DNA of 64,000 bases from Hemibagrus wyckioides. Taxonomy: Eukaryota > Chordata > Actinopteri > Siluriformes > Bagridae. Below, piece after piece: positions 34,975 through 49,272 of the stretch. The notes beneath the pieces were generated by a model. It searched no databases. It saw only the letters and a list, made by a program, of their open reading frames with translations, and was not told the origin of the DNA. Within the stretch, counting starts at the first letter, position 1; each line of letters opens with the position of its first letter. The stretch spans positions 26,059,280 to 26,123,279 of the forward strand of contig NC_080710.1 of assembly GCF_019097595.1 (NCBI RefSeq), in the 5' to 3' direction. Made by a program: the position numbers and the translations under genes.

Positions 34975-35123
34975 TTCAGAGTCATGATGCAGCGTCCCTG
35001 GAGCAGAGAAGGTTAAGGCTCTTGTTCAAGAGCTCAGCAGTGGCAGGCTGACTGTGCTCAAGCTTGGAGTCCTGATCTTCTGATCAGTAACACAGAGCCT
35101 TAACCACTAAGCCACCAGCCCCC
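34975..35123 (-). mobile_element. tRNA-derived SINE, family A, minus strand
   Basis: The plus strand shows 'TCCCTGGAGCAGAGAAGGTT', 'AGCTCAGCAGTGGCAGGCTG', 'TCTGATCAGTAACACAGAGC' and the A-box complement 'CCACTAAGCCACCAG' at 35,104-35,118. The 3' tail is missing. Confidence 0.78.
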
Positions 35124-35393
35124 AAGTAATGGACTTCTACAAGAGAAAAACTAATAAACATATCATGTGATTAGTGACAGACACACTGGCAGACATTCAG
35201 AGTGTCACAGTGACAGACAAGCAAACAGACTGATCTAATTAATAGACTGACAGAACAGATCGACAAACTGATAAACAAAAAATATATAAATAATAAGTTA
35301 TAAAAGCAATTAATTGTTTTAAATGTTAACTAAATAATGAACACTTACCATGACCAGAAAAGAATTTAAAAAGTGTGTATTTTTATATGTTGG

Positions 35394-35396
<3 letters not shown>
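35124..35396. other. Unique AT-rich sequence
   Basis: Nothing recognised. Confidence 0.4.
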
Positions 35397-35425
<29 letters not shown>

Positions 35426-35442
35426 CATTATTATTATTATAA

Positions 35443-35494
<52 letters not shown>
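35397..35494. repeat. (AAT)n-(ATT)n hairpin-forming microsatellite
   Basis: About nine AAT units followed by (ATT)n of more than 20 units, broken once by AAATT. The two halves are complementary, so a long intrastrand hairpin is possible. Confidence 0.95.
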
Positions 35495-35495
<1 letters not shown>

Positions 35496-35697
35496 TGATA
35501 TATTTCATAAGTGAGACTGTTGTTTACTCTGAGACCAGAGTTGATTATCAATGTTTAATAACAATGTAGTTAATGCAGATGTTCATAAGTGTTTATAAGT
35601 GTAACTCTTAGTAATGTTATTAATGTTTATGCATATGGTTTGTTGGAAATTCATGTTAGCTAAAAGAACTGTATAAAAAATTACTTATAATGAGTCT

Positions 35698-35888
35698 CAA
35701 GACATTTACATTTGCCAGACACCCTTATCGAGAGTGGCTTACATTTTTATCTCATTTTATACAACTAAGCAATTGAGAGTTAAGAGCCTTGCTCAGGGGA
35801 CCAGCAGTGGCAACTTGGTGGACCTGAGATTCAAACGCACAACTTTCTGATAAATAGCCCAACACCTTAACCACTAAGCTATCACATC
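35698..35888 (-). mobile_element. tRNA-derived SINE with 'GGATAAGGG'-type tail, minus strand
   Basis: The plus strand begins with the tail complement 'CATTTGCCAGACACCCTTAT'. It then has 'GAGAGTTAAGAGCCTTGCTC', 'GGCAACTTGGTGGACCTGAG', the B-box complement GATTCAAACGC, and the A-box complement 'CCACTAAGCTATCAC'. It is close to full length. Confidence 0.83.
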
Positions 35889-36021
35889 CTCACCAGACGG
35901 AAGATACCACAGTCTGACTTGGCCAGTGGTTTACCTTCCCCAAAAAATCCAGAGATGTACCTTGAATCCCACTATTTTTTTTCCTGGATGCAGAGAGGTT
36001 CAGCACCTTTTCTGTGTCTAG

Positions 36022-36022
<1 letters not shown>

Positions 36023-36056
<34 letters not shown>
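36023..36056. repeat. (CT)n microsatellite
   Basis: About 16 units. Confidence 0.95.
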
Positions 36057-36058
<2 letters not shown>

Positions 36059-36524
36059 CTAGCCTGGTGTTCCTTTAGTCTTGGGTCAGATTGTTTCCAG
36101 TTCCACACCTGCATCAGTGCTCAGCTTGTGTGTCTCAAAGCAAAAGTGCATGGCCTCAAACAGGAAATCTCTCTTAAATCCATATAAGATCTTCGCTGCA
36201 TGTCTCAGGAAGAGCAGACAGATCACACAGCCACACCTGCCTCAGCACATACAGCAGAATAATCTTCACTGCCATTACTCTCAGGCTATTACAGTCTACT
36301 TCACCATGCCTGGTAATTCAAAGCTGACTGTAAAGTGTGATGCAGTAAAAATGGCATGTTGGACAATGTAAAAAGTGAAATTAAACTAGGCAGAAGATAT
36401 AAAAGCTTTGGTTAAGCTCCAGAAGGTGCATTTTTATATCTCTCCCTTTTGGAATTGGATATGTGTCTCGCTCCCCTGTCTATAGCTTGGAACAGGGACA
36501 CTTCTTCATTTTAAAAGTGATGTG

Positions 36525-36527
<3 letters not shown>
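36057..36527. other. Unique non-coding sequence
   Basis: A 96-codon plus-strand open stretch (36,081-36,371) has no known motif. No gene is supported. Confidence 0.35.

Positions 36528-36557
<30 letters not shown>
36528..36557. repeat. (GA)n microsatellite
   Basis: About 14 GA units. Confidence 0.95.
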
Positions 36558-38420
<1,863 letters not shown>

Positions 38421-38454
38421 GTGCTTGACAGTTTGTGAACCCTTTAGAGTCTAG

Positions 38455-38850
38455 AACGCACTAGATACACCTAATCATTTTTGTGTTAATCATCCTCTAG
38501 GCCATATCAGTGGCAGTTTCTGACACATCACTGCTGTTAGCTGGATATTTATTGATTATTCTCACCCCAGCAGTGACACTGAGGTTTAAAATTCCTGTTG
38601 CGACTGATACACTCTACAATTTCGGTGTCACTGCTGTGAAGAGAATGGCCCACCATCCGAATAATATCTGGTCAGCAGTGCCCCTGTTGTGGCCTATTTC
38701 AACTGATAGATGAGGTAAAGGGGTCTGACAAAGTGCAGATAACAGCACACGAGCTATAGTCAGTAAGTGAAATATCTACAAAGTTCACCTGAGTGATAAA
38801 AAAAAAAAGAATAAGGTAAGGGAGTGTAGATGCTGGAGGTGTACTGTTTC
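38455..38850 (+). repeat. Teleost dispersed repeat, family D (probable non-autonomous DNA element)
   Basis: Ordered blocks match a repeat I recognise from many fish genomes: 'GCTGTTAGCTGGATATTTAT', 'CCCCAGCAGTGACACTGAGG', 'GGTGTCACTGCTGTGAAGAG', 'ATGGCCCACCATCCGAATAA' and 'GCTATAGTCAGTAAGTGAAA'. It has no coding capacity. I do not have a certain class for it. Confidence 0.65.
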
Positions 38851-40597
38851 GCCGAGTACTTTTCATTTCAGTTTGTATAATAGGCTCACTCTCTTTTTTT
38901 CTTAAACATCTGCTTGAATCATATAAATATGATGCTGTCCTACACATCTGAATGACACAGCTAAAGCTGTTTTGCAGATATGCCACCATGAATGAAAGGA
39001 TTTATTCTGCAAATGAGGTAACGGGAAGAAGGGGACATTAGTGCCTGTAATAATATACTTGTATTAATGATGCATGATATGAGCTGTTGAAGTCTTCTCA
39101 GCCTAACATTGCAAGTATTTCACATTGAGTCATGCTTAGCACCTGCAGAACTGCAGCTTTCTGGCTGAAATGTAATGTTTCCCTCCACATATTTGGCAGA
39201 GCAAGAGTATGAAAATTCATGAGGTCTGCCATGCAAATCTTTTGCCTTAGACACCTTTTTCTCCATTAGCTCCACAGTCCCTTCCATTTTACACGAAATC
39301 AGAAAAGTTTTTGATCTCTCAAAAGACTGCTATATCAGATCAGTGTATGAGGGGAAGCTTCAAATCTTGGAGTTCTGCTTGTTGTGGTTTGTTTTCCCAT
39401 GCATGATGCTGAGCAACTCGGCCCTGCTCCTGTCCTATATTCACACACCGTCCCATTCTCTTAATTATGGCCGACTGTGAATGTGGCCGAAACCATCTGG
39501 CTGAGGGAAGTAGGGGGGATTGCATTGGCTGCCCCAGGGAGGTCTGAGAATACACCGTTGTGCAGGCAGACTGTTAGAGATGGCTTTGAAGTGCATTGAC
39601 ACATAATATATGAAAAAGTAGAAGATGATAGAACTTCAAGGCTGAAAAGTGGGTAAGAGAATGAGTATGAGGGAAAAGGCTGTTTAAAAACAACTGGCTG
39701 TGGAGGAAGGAGAGAGCACCGAGACAGGTGCAGGTGCTTACATGGAAAACTAGCTTCCAGACAAAATGGAGCATGACCTTATTTCATGCACTGAGGAGCC
39801 CGTAGGGGCTTCTGGTGTCTATTTGTGAATTGGAGGACGCAGATCACTGAATGCTCTGACTGCAAGAGTAGTTCGTAGTAATATAAAACCTCAATGAGTC
39901 TGTTCTCTAAAAGGTATTATCCCCTGTTCTGGCAACCACCTTTGGCTGCATTTGCAATGTGAAAGGATATATCTAGATGGCTTTAAAATAGGAGCTGTGT
40001 GTTCTTTGTGTAGCTCAATTAGTTGGCATTCTTACAACTGTTAATAAAACAGATATTGTCATTGTGTTATGTAATCTAGGGTTTCTCAACGACCAAAACC
40101 AAATTTAATACACTCACAAATGAAAGCTAGTAGCAACACTAAGGTTTTACACTCAAGGGCACATTCTGTTTTTGACAAAGTAATATTTTTTATCCATTTA
40201 TAGTTACATTTACTATTGGAACAGCCAAAAAAGAAGTTAGTTCCTGATATCACTTCAATTATATGAGCTGTCATTCCCTCATCAGCCTCTTTTGTCTCTT
40301 GTGATGTTAATAAGATTGTGTTTATAAAATGCAGCTTGTCAGGTTACTAAGAGACCACAAAGGACAAAGTCTACTGTTTCCATGTCAGAAAACTTCAGCA
40401 TAATTCACAACAGTTATGCAATTCTACTTTTTAGTAGAATACTTGTTACTATAGAAACAAAACATATTACATTAAGTGCATCATTATAAATATTTTAATA
40501 TAAACACATTCTGACCAATCAGAATTCTACATCGCTAGGATACAAATTATTTTTAAAGATGGCCATTTATTTTCTCAGGAGAATGATACATAGCAGT
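38851..40597. other. Unique non-coding sequence
   Basis: No gene is supported. 39,050-39,330 is complex sequence containing an ATGCAAAT octamer at 39,231-39,238. 40,300-40,540 is AT-rich and ends in 'CTGACCAATCAGAATTCTAC', a short block resembling the ends of several fish MITEs. Confidence 0.35.
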
Positions 40598-40862
40598 AGG
40601 TGGGCAGTGGTAACTCAAGTGGTTAAGGCTCTGGGTTGTTGATCAGAAGGTCAGGGTTCAAGCCCCGATACTGCCAAGCTGCCACTGTTGGGCAATTGAG
40701 CAAGGCTTGTCCTTAGCCCCCCTCTTCTCCATGGGTGCTGCATCATAGCTGCCCCTGTGCTCTGACCCCCAACTTCCTTATCCCCATATTCCAGCTGGGA
40801 TATGTGAAGTAAGGATTTCCACTGTGCTGTAATGCATGTGTGGTGATAATAAAGGCTTCTTC
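40598..40862 (+). mobile_element. tRNA-derived SINE, family A, near full length
   Basis: A box GGTAACTCAAGTGG (40,609-40,622) and B box GGTTCAAGCCC (40,655-40,665). Then come 'GCCAAGCTGCCACTGTTGGG' and 'TGTGCTCTGACCCCCAACTT', and a tail 'GGGATATGTGAAGTAAGGAT' ending 'GATAATAAAGGCTTCT'. Confidence 0.88.
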
Positions 40863-41555
40863 TAGTACAAAAACATAGTATTGACTGTACTGATCCAATG
40901 ATATAGTTTAGTAAATTTTTTGGAGAATATATAAACATATGTATTTTGGTTTTGCCAAGCATCTTTCAGATCTAGTTATAGCCTAGGCATGTCTTATTGA
41001 CTTTTTCAAACGTTACAGACAGGCAGATATATATATCCACAATGAGGAGTGTGCATAGGCACAAAGCAGTGACATTAGATTGTGCTAAATCCAGTATGAC
41101 TCTGTTTGTGTGTTTGGGAGTGTGTTAATTTTTCCTACTCAAATTTTCTGTTTATCCCATTTGTTTTTCAAATGAAATGTCCATTCTGTGATGAAAGCAT
41201 GACTAAAAGCAGGGCTTTGCATCAGACTGCATACTTTATGAACAGCTAAATAAATAATAAATGAACGAGTCTGTTACCAAAACAAAGCAAGTTATCTTTG
41301 GCCTAAAATAACACACATCATGTCCTTGATAGTTGACCTTGGGACTCCATGTGACAGCGTAGTCTGTGCTGTGTAAATCAGGGCTAATTGCCAGTTTGTG
41401 ACTGTGTCGCTTTGAAATTCTCACTTATGAGCGATAGAAAAGCTATTCTGACTGACTATCAGTGGCGTCCTTGCAGTTTTGCAGATGAGCAAATTCTAGT
41501 CTCCTGCTGATACAAGTTGGCTGGGTTATGGGGTTAGTAGACTCGCACTTGGCAT
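40863..41555. other. Unique non-coding sequence
   Basis: Nothing recognised. Confidence 0.4.
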
Positions 41556-41557
41556 AC

Positions 41558-41712
41558 ATAAATTGCCAATAAATGCTAATATAGTAAGTCTAGGATGCTG
41601 GAAAAAGTAGGGCTGAGTACTGATAAAAGACTGGAAAATAGTTCAGTACACAGCCCTACTTTTCCCAGCATCCTATACTATTTATATTAGTCTTTATTGG
41701 CATTTATTTTAA
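41558..41712. repeat. Long imperfect palindrome (stem-loop), possible MITE
   Basis: The left arm, about 41,560-41,622, contains 'GCCAATAAATGCTAATATAG', 'GTCTAGGATGCTGGAAAAAG' and 'TAGGGCTGAGTACTGA'. The right arm, read on the opposite strand from about 41,710, gives 'GCCAATAAAGACTAATATAA', 'TATAGGATGCTGGGAAAAGT' and 'AGGGCTGTGTACTGAA'. The arms are about 60 bp each with a loop near 25 bp. Confidence 0.88.
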
Positions 41713-42140
41713 ACACACACACACAATGTACTACTCACAATGTACAATATGTTCTTTGTGCATTCAAGTGAATACTGGACACTTGTGCTCAACAGTCACA
41801 GCCTTGTTTATATAGAGGAAGAGGGGCGGGGCGGGGCTACCAGGCGCTGATGATGGATGAGAAAAAGAATTTCAAAATGGCCGTCATCACTCTGGCAGAT
41901 CTTACAAATGTCTTTTAAATTAGCTCATGGAAATACCTTGTGCTTCCGGTTAATAAAAAAATCATTAGTGTTCCATTTGAGACGATCATACACTTGTAAA
42001 ATGAACACACTCGAGAATACAGTGCATTGTGTAAGTGCACAGTGTGTAGTATGTCATTTGGGATGCACTAATTCTGATCTTGGATACTATTTAGGACAGA
42101 TAGTAGGCAAATTGGGATGCAGCTCCAGTCACTGGAGCAT
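41713..42140. repeat. Probable degraded DNA-transposon sequence
   Basis: 'GTAGTATGTCATTTGGGATG' (about 42,046-42,065) and 'GATAGTAGGCAAATTGGGAT' (about 42,099-42,118) repeat directly. This 'AGTATG.CATTTGGGA.GCA' wording is common at the ends of fish MITEs. A GGGGCGGGGCGGGGC block lies at 41,824-41,838. The boundary and class are uncertain. Confidence 0.4.
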
Positions 42141-43159
42141 TCATTTGTTACCATGGTTACCCATCTAGCTCACCTGTTCCTTGTCATTAGTTCATGTTAG
42201 GCTTTATTTGTAAGAGCTTTTTCTAAGGCCATGGTAGGCTGCTTTCTTTTCTTGCACTTGCGAATGTTAATCTCCTTTTATAACCTGGTTCCTTTCAACA
42301 AGCTTGTTTTTTGTTTTAATATATTTTTTTTGTTGTTGTTGTTTGTTTCTTAAGTACAGATGAAAGTTGAGTGTTTCTCATATTACTTTAGCAGTACTTG
42401 AATCTAAGACTCTGCAAATGAATTCAGTCCGGTCTCCAACATTTTAAGGTGTTAATTATCGCTTGGAGAAACTGATGGCTTTAGTGGCTTCTTGCAGCAA
42501 TTTTATTTTAAAGCTAGAGGTACATTAGGCAGAATGAAAATGAGCACATTCTAAAATAACAGCCTTTTTAATCCTCGTATTGAAAGCTCTAATACCAGGG
42601 TAGACAATTTGCACATTTATGATTGCAAAAAAATGTTTAGATTATAAGTTTTAATAAATGACTAATATAATTGAGGCAATTTAAATCTTATTTTTAGTGG
42701 GTTGGATAAAATGCACACAGTTTGGTTGGTCATTAACAGATATACCTACACTATTCATTAAGCGGGTTTTTGTACAGTTACCCTTAGCTTTATAAATGTG
42801 GAATTTTTATGGCTTTACCCAGATGGACAACCAAGAAAGCATAAGGCTCCAGTTTTGACCACAACTTTTTAGGCTGGTGGATGAACTGCTCTGATGCTTG
42901 CCCTGTTTCCAGTGGGGAAAACTCACTGTAAGTTGTGGCTACTGGCATATTTTGGGATAGGGGGAGGTTCCAATAATCGGAACTAACTATTACATGTTAC
43001 ACCATAATCAACTGAAACATATGTAGAAGCCATTTATTTTGTAATATTATTGGTTTTGTTGTAGCAAATCAGATAAAAATACAAAAAGGCACCCCTGACA
43101 CTGCACAAGTTGGTATCTTGCAACTAACAAGGCTCTAAATTATCGTGTTTGGACGAGTA
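42141..43159. other. Unique AT-rich non-coding sequence
   Basis: Nothing recognised. Confidence 0.4.
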
Positions 43160-43250
43160 CAGGTAGCTTTGCTGACCCTACACTCTCCAAGGATGGGATA
43201 TGCGAAGAAAGAATTTCACTGTGCAGTAATGTATGTGTCCATTAAAGACA
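43160..43250 (+). mobile_element. tRNA-derived SINE, family A, 3' fragment
   Basis: 'GCTGACCCTACACTCTCCAA' is followed by 'GGATGGGATATGCGAAGAAA', 'GAATTTCACTGTGCAGTAAT' and 'ATTAAAGAC'. The polymerase III promoter half is missing. Confidence 0.75.
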
Positions 43251-44104
43251 ATTTGTTTAAAAAGATGAAGTGAAAGGCTGCTGATAAGAGTGAGACACAA
43301 AACATGTGAAAACACACATACTGTAAATAAAACCAGTACTCAGGAGGAAGTAGCATAGTAGGATGCAATCTAGCTAAAGACAGTCCACATGTATTGTAGC
43401 TAGCTTACTAATTCATTGCTATAACACGTTAGCATAAAACAGCCTCGTTAGCTACATTTTTATTTTATGTTAAAATCTCACAATAAATAATTTGTATAGC
43501 TACAGTGTGCATTCATTTGGACTGTTATGCCTGTGTAATTTGTTTTAATGAAACAATCATTTGATCATAAATGCTTTATGGATAATTGATAGATAATTTA
43601 GACAGATGGATAGGAGGGATGGATGGGTAGAAAGAAAGCTACTGTAGATAAGCAGAGGGAAGTTATGTAATGACTGTGCAGATATAGACAACACAGCTGT
43701 TGTTTTTATCTCCTTTAATAAATTTTTTTAATTAAATATGAAATGCCGGGAAGCACACCCATTCACACTTTAACCCCTTCTATATTCAAATCAGATATAT
43801 ACCCATGACATTAAATATGAACCAATAGTAATTTCTATTCAACTGTATATAATATTTATTTGTTAATACACATTTCTTTACATAAAAATAGAAAAATGTA
43901 AAATTTTTGCAACATGTGGCATAATTTCTTTATGTAAAGCTTCCCCTCCCTATGTCTTTTCTAATAATTCCAATTCCCAATGGGGAAAAATGTATATTTC
44001 ATAATATTAATCAGATATGGTTATTCCTCAAATGTGCTATTTGTAGGTTGAACAAGTAAAGTTTAACACAGAGTAATCCATGAGATTATCCACTTTAAAC
44101 AAGA
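43251..44104. other. Unique AT-rich non-coding sequence
   Basis: Nothing recognised beyond a short GGAT-rich patch near 43,605. Confidence 0.4.
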
Positions 44105-44375
44105 GTCAGGGGACTCAGGGAATGAGGCAGGAGACACCTTGGACAGGGTGCCAACCTAATGCAGGGCACTATCACACACACCAGACAATTTAGAGATGCC
44201 AATCAGCTTACAGTGTAAGTCTTTGGACTAGGATAGGAATCCAAAGTACCTGCAAAAGTACTCCCAAGGCACAGGGAAAACATGTAAACTCCACACACAC
44301 CAGAGCTGAGGCAGGAATCGAACCCCCAAACCCTGGAGGTGTGAGTCGAATCTGCTAACCAGTAATGCAGCATGT
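44105..44375 (-). mobile_element. tRNA-derived SINE, family B, minus strand
   Basis: The plus strand shows 'GACACCTTGGACAGGGTGCC', 'CAATTTAGAGATGCCAATCA', 'GAAAACATGTAAACTCCACA' and the B-box complement 'GGAATCGAACCCCC', in reversed family B order. Confidence 0.83.
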
Positions 44376-45285
44376 TCATTTACTAAAAATACAAAAACAA
44401 ACAATTCCATTCTGTTTTTGTGAAATACTCTGTATTTATAGTTCTTACAGTTGGGGTGACAAAGTATGCAGTAGGCAGATAAACCTCATTTTCTCTGAAC
44501 TGTGCCAGAATTTCACACATGCTGTATAAACTGTATATCATTTTTAATGCAATATTTTGTACAATGAGTGTCACACTGTTAGTACCGGTAGTAATCCTAA
44601 AGCACACAGCACCTGCTTCAGTAGGCCTTGTATTTCTCATTTGTCTATGTAACAAGTTGTCACCATGCGCAAGCATGAATCCACAGGTGCTTACACAATA
44701 CCTGATCATTTATAGCATCGTCAGAGTGTTTTTACAAGTGCGGAGCAGATGTTTCTTCATTGTCTCCTACCTACAGCTCTGAATAAGAGGCCTCACTGAA
44801 TCCTCTAATTGGCAAATGCTTTCAGCACGTCACATAAACTTTCATTAGAGAGGCCCCATGGTCTGGCTGCAACCCACTTCTAAGCTCAATTAAAATCATT
44901 AGAGCCTTCAATTGGTCAGGCCTGTCATGGAAGTTCAGGGTCGAAGCAGCCCAGGAGATTTGATTAGGGAAGGAATGGTTGGGAAACGTGATATGCTATA
45001 ATGTGCCGCTCTGTTGCAAGGAAAAAGGGACATGTCCTATGAAGAATCGGATGTTTGTGCATCGTAAATTACAATTATATTCACCAGAAAGGTTTGTGTG
45101 AGCCACTTAGCATCTATCAGTCTGTCCATATGGCAAGGAGATTACCTAGCACAGTTTTTCCCCCTATCTCAGTTTGGCTCTAGTTCTGGAGAAATTGCAT
45201 TATAAAGAGTGAGGAGAAGCCGCGGTTTATAGCCAGGCGCAGTTTTGACATAAATCACTCAGCTCCCTAAAGGATAATGTACCCC
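44376..45285. other. Unique non-coding sequence
   Basis: No gene is supported. 44,800-45,000 reads as compositionally complex, repeat-free sequence with several ATTA/TAAT cores ('GCTCAATTAAAATCATTAGA'). It is a candidate conserved non-coding element. Confidence 0.35.
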
Positions 45286-45352
45286 ATCTCTCTCTCTCCT
45301 TCTCTCTCTCTCTCTCTCACACACATATACACACACACACACACACTCACAC
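45286..45352. repeat. Compound (CT)n-(CA)n microsatellite
   Basis: Interrupted CT units pass directly into CA units. Confidence 0.93.
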
Positions 45353-47415
45353 CATTTTATAACAAGAAAGACAGAAGGAGGGCCAATGTTGTGTTTGGCT
45401 AATGTCATGAACGGGGTCACGGCTCCTCTTCTCACATTCTTGCTTATCCTCTAAAATGTCAGACATTTTAGATTTTCTGTGACAATTCTGTATATAAACA
45501 TTGTTTCCATCAGTAGTCACTTCTGCAAATGGGATAAAAGCAGCTTCCTTTCACTATGATTGAGAATGAAGCAGTTTTTTAGGCTCAGGCCGACACTGAT
45601 ATCTAGGATTTCTGTGATCTGTAAAATATAGCTTAATAAATAGCACAGAAATACTGAGGTCTCCAGATTCGCTGTTAACTTCCTTCTATACAGGGGAAAA
45701 ACTCTGGAGCTGCTACAACAATATGCTAATTTGTGGCTATGCCTTATTAAAAAAAAATAAACACTATCACAAACTCAAGGTCAGGATCTCAGAATTGGTT
45801 TGATGGCCACAGATTACTTAACTGATGCCAATGATTGTAATTTAATACGAGTAGGAGACGGAGAAATCAATTGAATTTGATTATTGAAAACTAAGCACTC
45901 TACTTTATTTGAGGACTGGCTCGTAATGGCACATTGGCATTGCAAAATAGAGATATACAGTTAGTCTGGATCAATTTAAGAGAATATTTATCGTAGTGTA
46001 TGTGGTGATTTTCTGCCTGTTCCTGCCATATAGATAACTAGAGGCCATGTATTACCTATGATGATTCCATAACATATTAAATCACTTTACACAATTAAAG
46101 CCCATGACTTTTGAAGCCACTACATCAAAAATCACAGCCATGTAGATTTATATATGTAGAATTAATTCCTAATATTTAACTGTGAAAAAATATACACATT
46201 CCTTAGGCACATATTTAAGTTATTCACATCATCCAAATTACCAGCATTAGGATTACTGCTGAAATCTTCTTGAGTAGTTCATCATTATTTTTTGTTTGTA
46301 AAAAATCGATTAAAATTTCCCCAAACATCTTTTGGGTACTACATATCATAGTTATATCAAACTGTCGGACAATGGTGCGAGACTTAATACTGGTTCTTGG
46401 TCATACCGATATGGTGCAAGATAACTGGGTTAAGATGAAGTACATGGACCTGAGATCCACCTCTGTTTTTGATTTCATACTGTAGAACCTCTCTCTGAAC
46501 AGTTCTTACGTCTGTTAAATCATCACAATGTGCACTACGCTCAACTCTGACCCTTGCAAGCGAGTCTGTGATCTCAAAATATTACCTAGTGACCATAGCC
46601 TATCCAGGTACATTTAAGGTCTTTGTAGAAAAGGATCCTGGAAACCTGTTTGTTTCTAGTTTCATCCACTTGAGCCAGACAATGTTTTATTTTAGTCCTG
46701 TTGACTTTCTAAAATGTATAATACATCATGTATTCTAATTTAAAATTGAAAAAAAAAAAAAAGTCTTGGCAGTAAACACCCTGACGGATTTCTGGAAATG
46801 ACAGCACATTTTGTTCTTTTAGCCAACATCCAGAACTTGATATGCCAGACTGCCTACACAGTTTACAAGCAACCAAGTCTTGGAAATGACTTCTTATGTA
46901 GATCTGCTGGTTTGGGGATGCCAAGGGTCCGTGAGAGTGCTTGGCTCGCTCCTCGCAAAAGTTAATTATGGCTGAAAAAACCTGATGTACCACTTGAGCC
47001 CTACAACACATGCTCGTATGAGTTCTAGCGGCGAAAGTTTGCGCCAGGTTTTTTTAGTAATTTGCAATCAGTTAAAGCACCCAAGGCTTAATTCTCAGTT
47101 GGAAATCCATCTCTTTCTGGACTTGTAGGATCTAAAATATTAGCTATTATTAATGCCAGAAAATTGATCCCTGGAAGTCTTTTTTAAATGAAAAGATATG
47201 AAATCTGAGTATCCTTTGCAAGTCTGTCTCTCTTAAAAAAAAAAAAAAAAAGTGGTGGAAAATGGAAAAAGCTGCAGAAACTTTCGGTTTTTGGATATTT
47301 CTTGGAAGAAATGAGTCTGTACATCCAGGATCTGGCGTGTCTCCAGTCAAACATTGCTGTCTCTAAAATGACCAGAAATCAGACCATGAAATGTTCCTGC
47401 TGTATGTCCCACAAG
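45353..47415. other. Unique non-coding sequence
   Basis: No gene or known element. A runs occur at 46,747-46,762 and 47,235-47,251. The 46,300-47,050 part is complex sequence of unknown nature. Confidence 0.35.
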
Positions 47416-47452
47416 CCTGTGTGTGTGTGTGTCTGTGTGTGAGTGTGTGTGT
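47416..47452. repeat. Imperfect (TG)n
   Basis: TG units with CTG and AGTG interruptions. Confidence 0.9.
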
Positions 47453-48227
47453 GGTTTCTCAAGCAAAACCACAGAGAAGTAAAAGAAAGCTGCTGTCAGA
47501 TGATATTCCTGTAAATGGACCTCTGTGGTATAAAGTGGGTCTTGTTTTTACTCCTTTTCATGATAGGGTAATACGACCGATGGAACCATGAAAAACATCC
47601 ATAACATACTGTATGTGCAGACTGAGAAAATTGCCTGAAGCTGCCTGTGATTGTGAGTGTGTGTCACAGCCAGGCTACTTTGAATTAAAGCTAGGAGAGC
47701 GATTATACATTTATGGGTATCATCTGATGGAGTATTGGCTGACTCTTGTACAGATGTCTACCTGAGGCTGAACAGATGTTACTATAAATATTCATACAGT
47801 AAGCCAGCTATTAAAACTATAGCGTCTCAGAATCTTGTGATGTTGAATTAAGGTATAATTAGGTGCTAATATGGCTATAAAATGACTGTTTCTCACTTTT
47901 TTTTATGGAGAATTTGGTTCTCTTTGACTCTCATACACACCACCCATTCACATAATCTCTCTGACAAATCTCAAAAGCTATTTTTAACCCATTTAATCCA
48001 GCGGATCATAATTATTAACTTTTTTTTTAATCTGAAAGCTGTGATTTATTACATAGAACATTTAAAAGGTTTATTGATCTTTAAAAAAGATACCAAGCTG
48101 TTTTCCTGTCACTCTCTGTGAAGAAATAACCAATGTACCAATGTAAGCCCATGTTTATAATCTTAAATGTCTTTATGGCAATTTTTACTGTACAGATTTA
48201 AATATTTTTAAACCTTTTGTACCATTC
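47453..48227. other. Unique non-coding sequence
   Basis: Nothing recognised. Confidence 0.4.
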
Positions 48228-48475
48228 ATTCATCTTTACTGAAAGCTGGGTGTGGTCATGGAACACTTAGTTTGGGATGGACTACACCCTGAATTAGACT
48301 CCAGCCTATCACAGACCATGGAAACACATTCACTAACTAGTGCCAGGTTAGCATAGCCTGGCATGTTTATTTGGAGGTGGAAGGAAACCAGAGAACCCAG
48401 AGGAAACCCATGTGGACATGGGGAGAACATGGAAAACTTCTCACACAGTAACCTGAGCTGAGTGGTGGCAACGCA
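48228..48475 (-). mobile_element. tRNA-derived SINE, family B, minus strand, diverged
   Basis: The plus strand shows 'AGACTCCAGCCTATCACAGA', 'AGAGAACCCAGAGGAAACCC' and 'ACATGGGGAGAACATGGAAA', the complements of family B body blocks. The head is badly worn. Confidence 0.72.
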
Positions 48476-48867
48476 ATCCTTGGCACCAGATCAATAGTTT
48501 CCAGCGTCCCCATTTTTATTGCCCCTTTCAATGCCTCTAAATTCTATTTGCATTTCTTGCAAAGTGTCTTGATGTTTGGATTGTTTGTTCTCTAATGTTT
48601 CGTGCCCTCTAGTTTACACTGTCCACTCGTTTTTAGTATCCCTTTCTAATTTCAGAAACTTCCACCATCCCCTATTTTCCATGCCGTTTGCATTCAGTCT
48701 CTCTAATTATGTCTGTCCTGTGGTGTGTTTGTTCTTCATCCTGTGTTTAATCAATAGTGTCCAGTACACTGTTCTACCCTGGTGAAGATAGTGACTGAGA
48801 ATTAGACTTAGATTTTTTTCTAAATGTATATGAATATGTATGTTTGTCACATTTGCATTATCTTTTC

Positions 48868-49030
48868 TTCACATATCCCAGCTTGTTGGGGTCAGAGGGC
48901 AGGGTCGGCCATTATACAGCACCTTGGAGCAGAGAGGGTTAAGGGCCTTGCTGAAGGTCTCAACAATGGCAGTTTTAGGGGATTGAACCACCTACTTTCT
49001 GCTACACCTTAACCGTTGATCCAGCCCTGG
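48868..49030 (-). mobile_element. tRNA-derived SINE, family A, minus strand, diverged
   Basis: The plus strand begins 'CACATATCCCAGCTTGTTGG' (tail complement). It then has 'ACCTTGGAGCAGAGAGGGTT', 'AAGGGCCTTGCTGAAGGTCT' and 'ACACCTTAACCGTTGATCCA'. Confidence 0.78.
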
Positions 49031-49082
49031 CTCTGTGGTTTGTGCCAGTGGGATAAATATGAATTCATGTTTATTTAATTTC

Positions 49083-49111
49083 ATTTATTTTATTTATTTA
49101 TTTATTTTTTA
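49083..49111. repeat. (TTTA)n
   Basis: About six imperfect TTTA units. Confidence 0.85.
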
Positions 49112-49272
49112 CCTACCTATAAAGTGCAGTCCAGCTGCACGCACAAACACACACACACACCAGACACACAACACAGAGCACAGGTGAATTCTTGCAAAAA
49201 GTAATTATAAATTTGGCATGCATTTGTTTACCCATTTAGTTCTGTACTGCCTTCTTGGCTTCTCAGTGCTGG

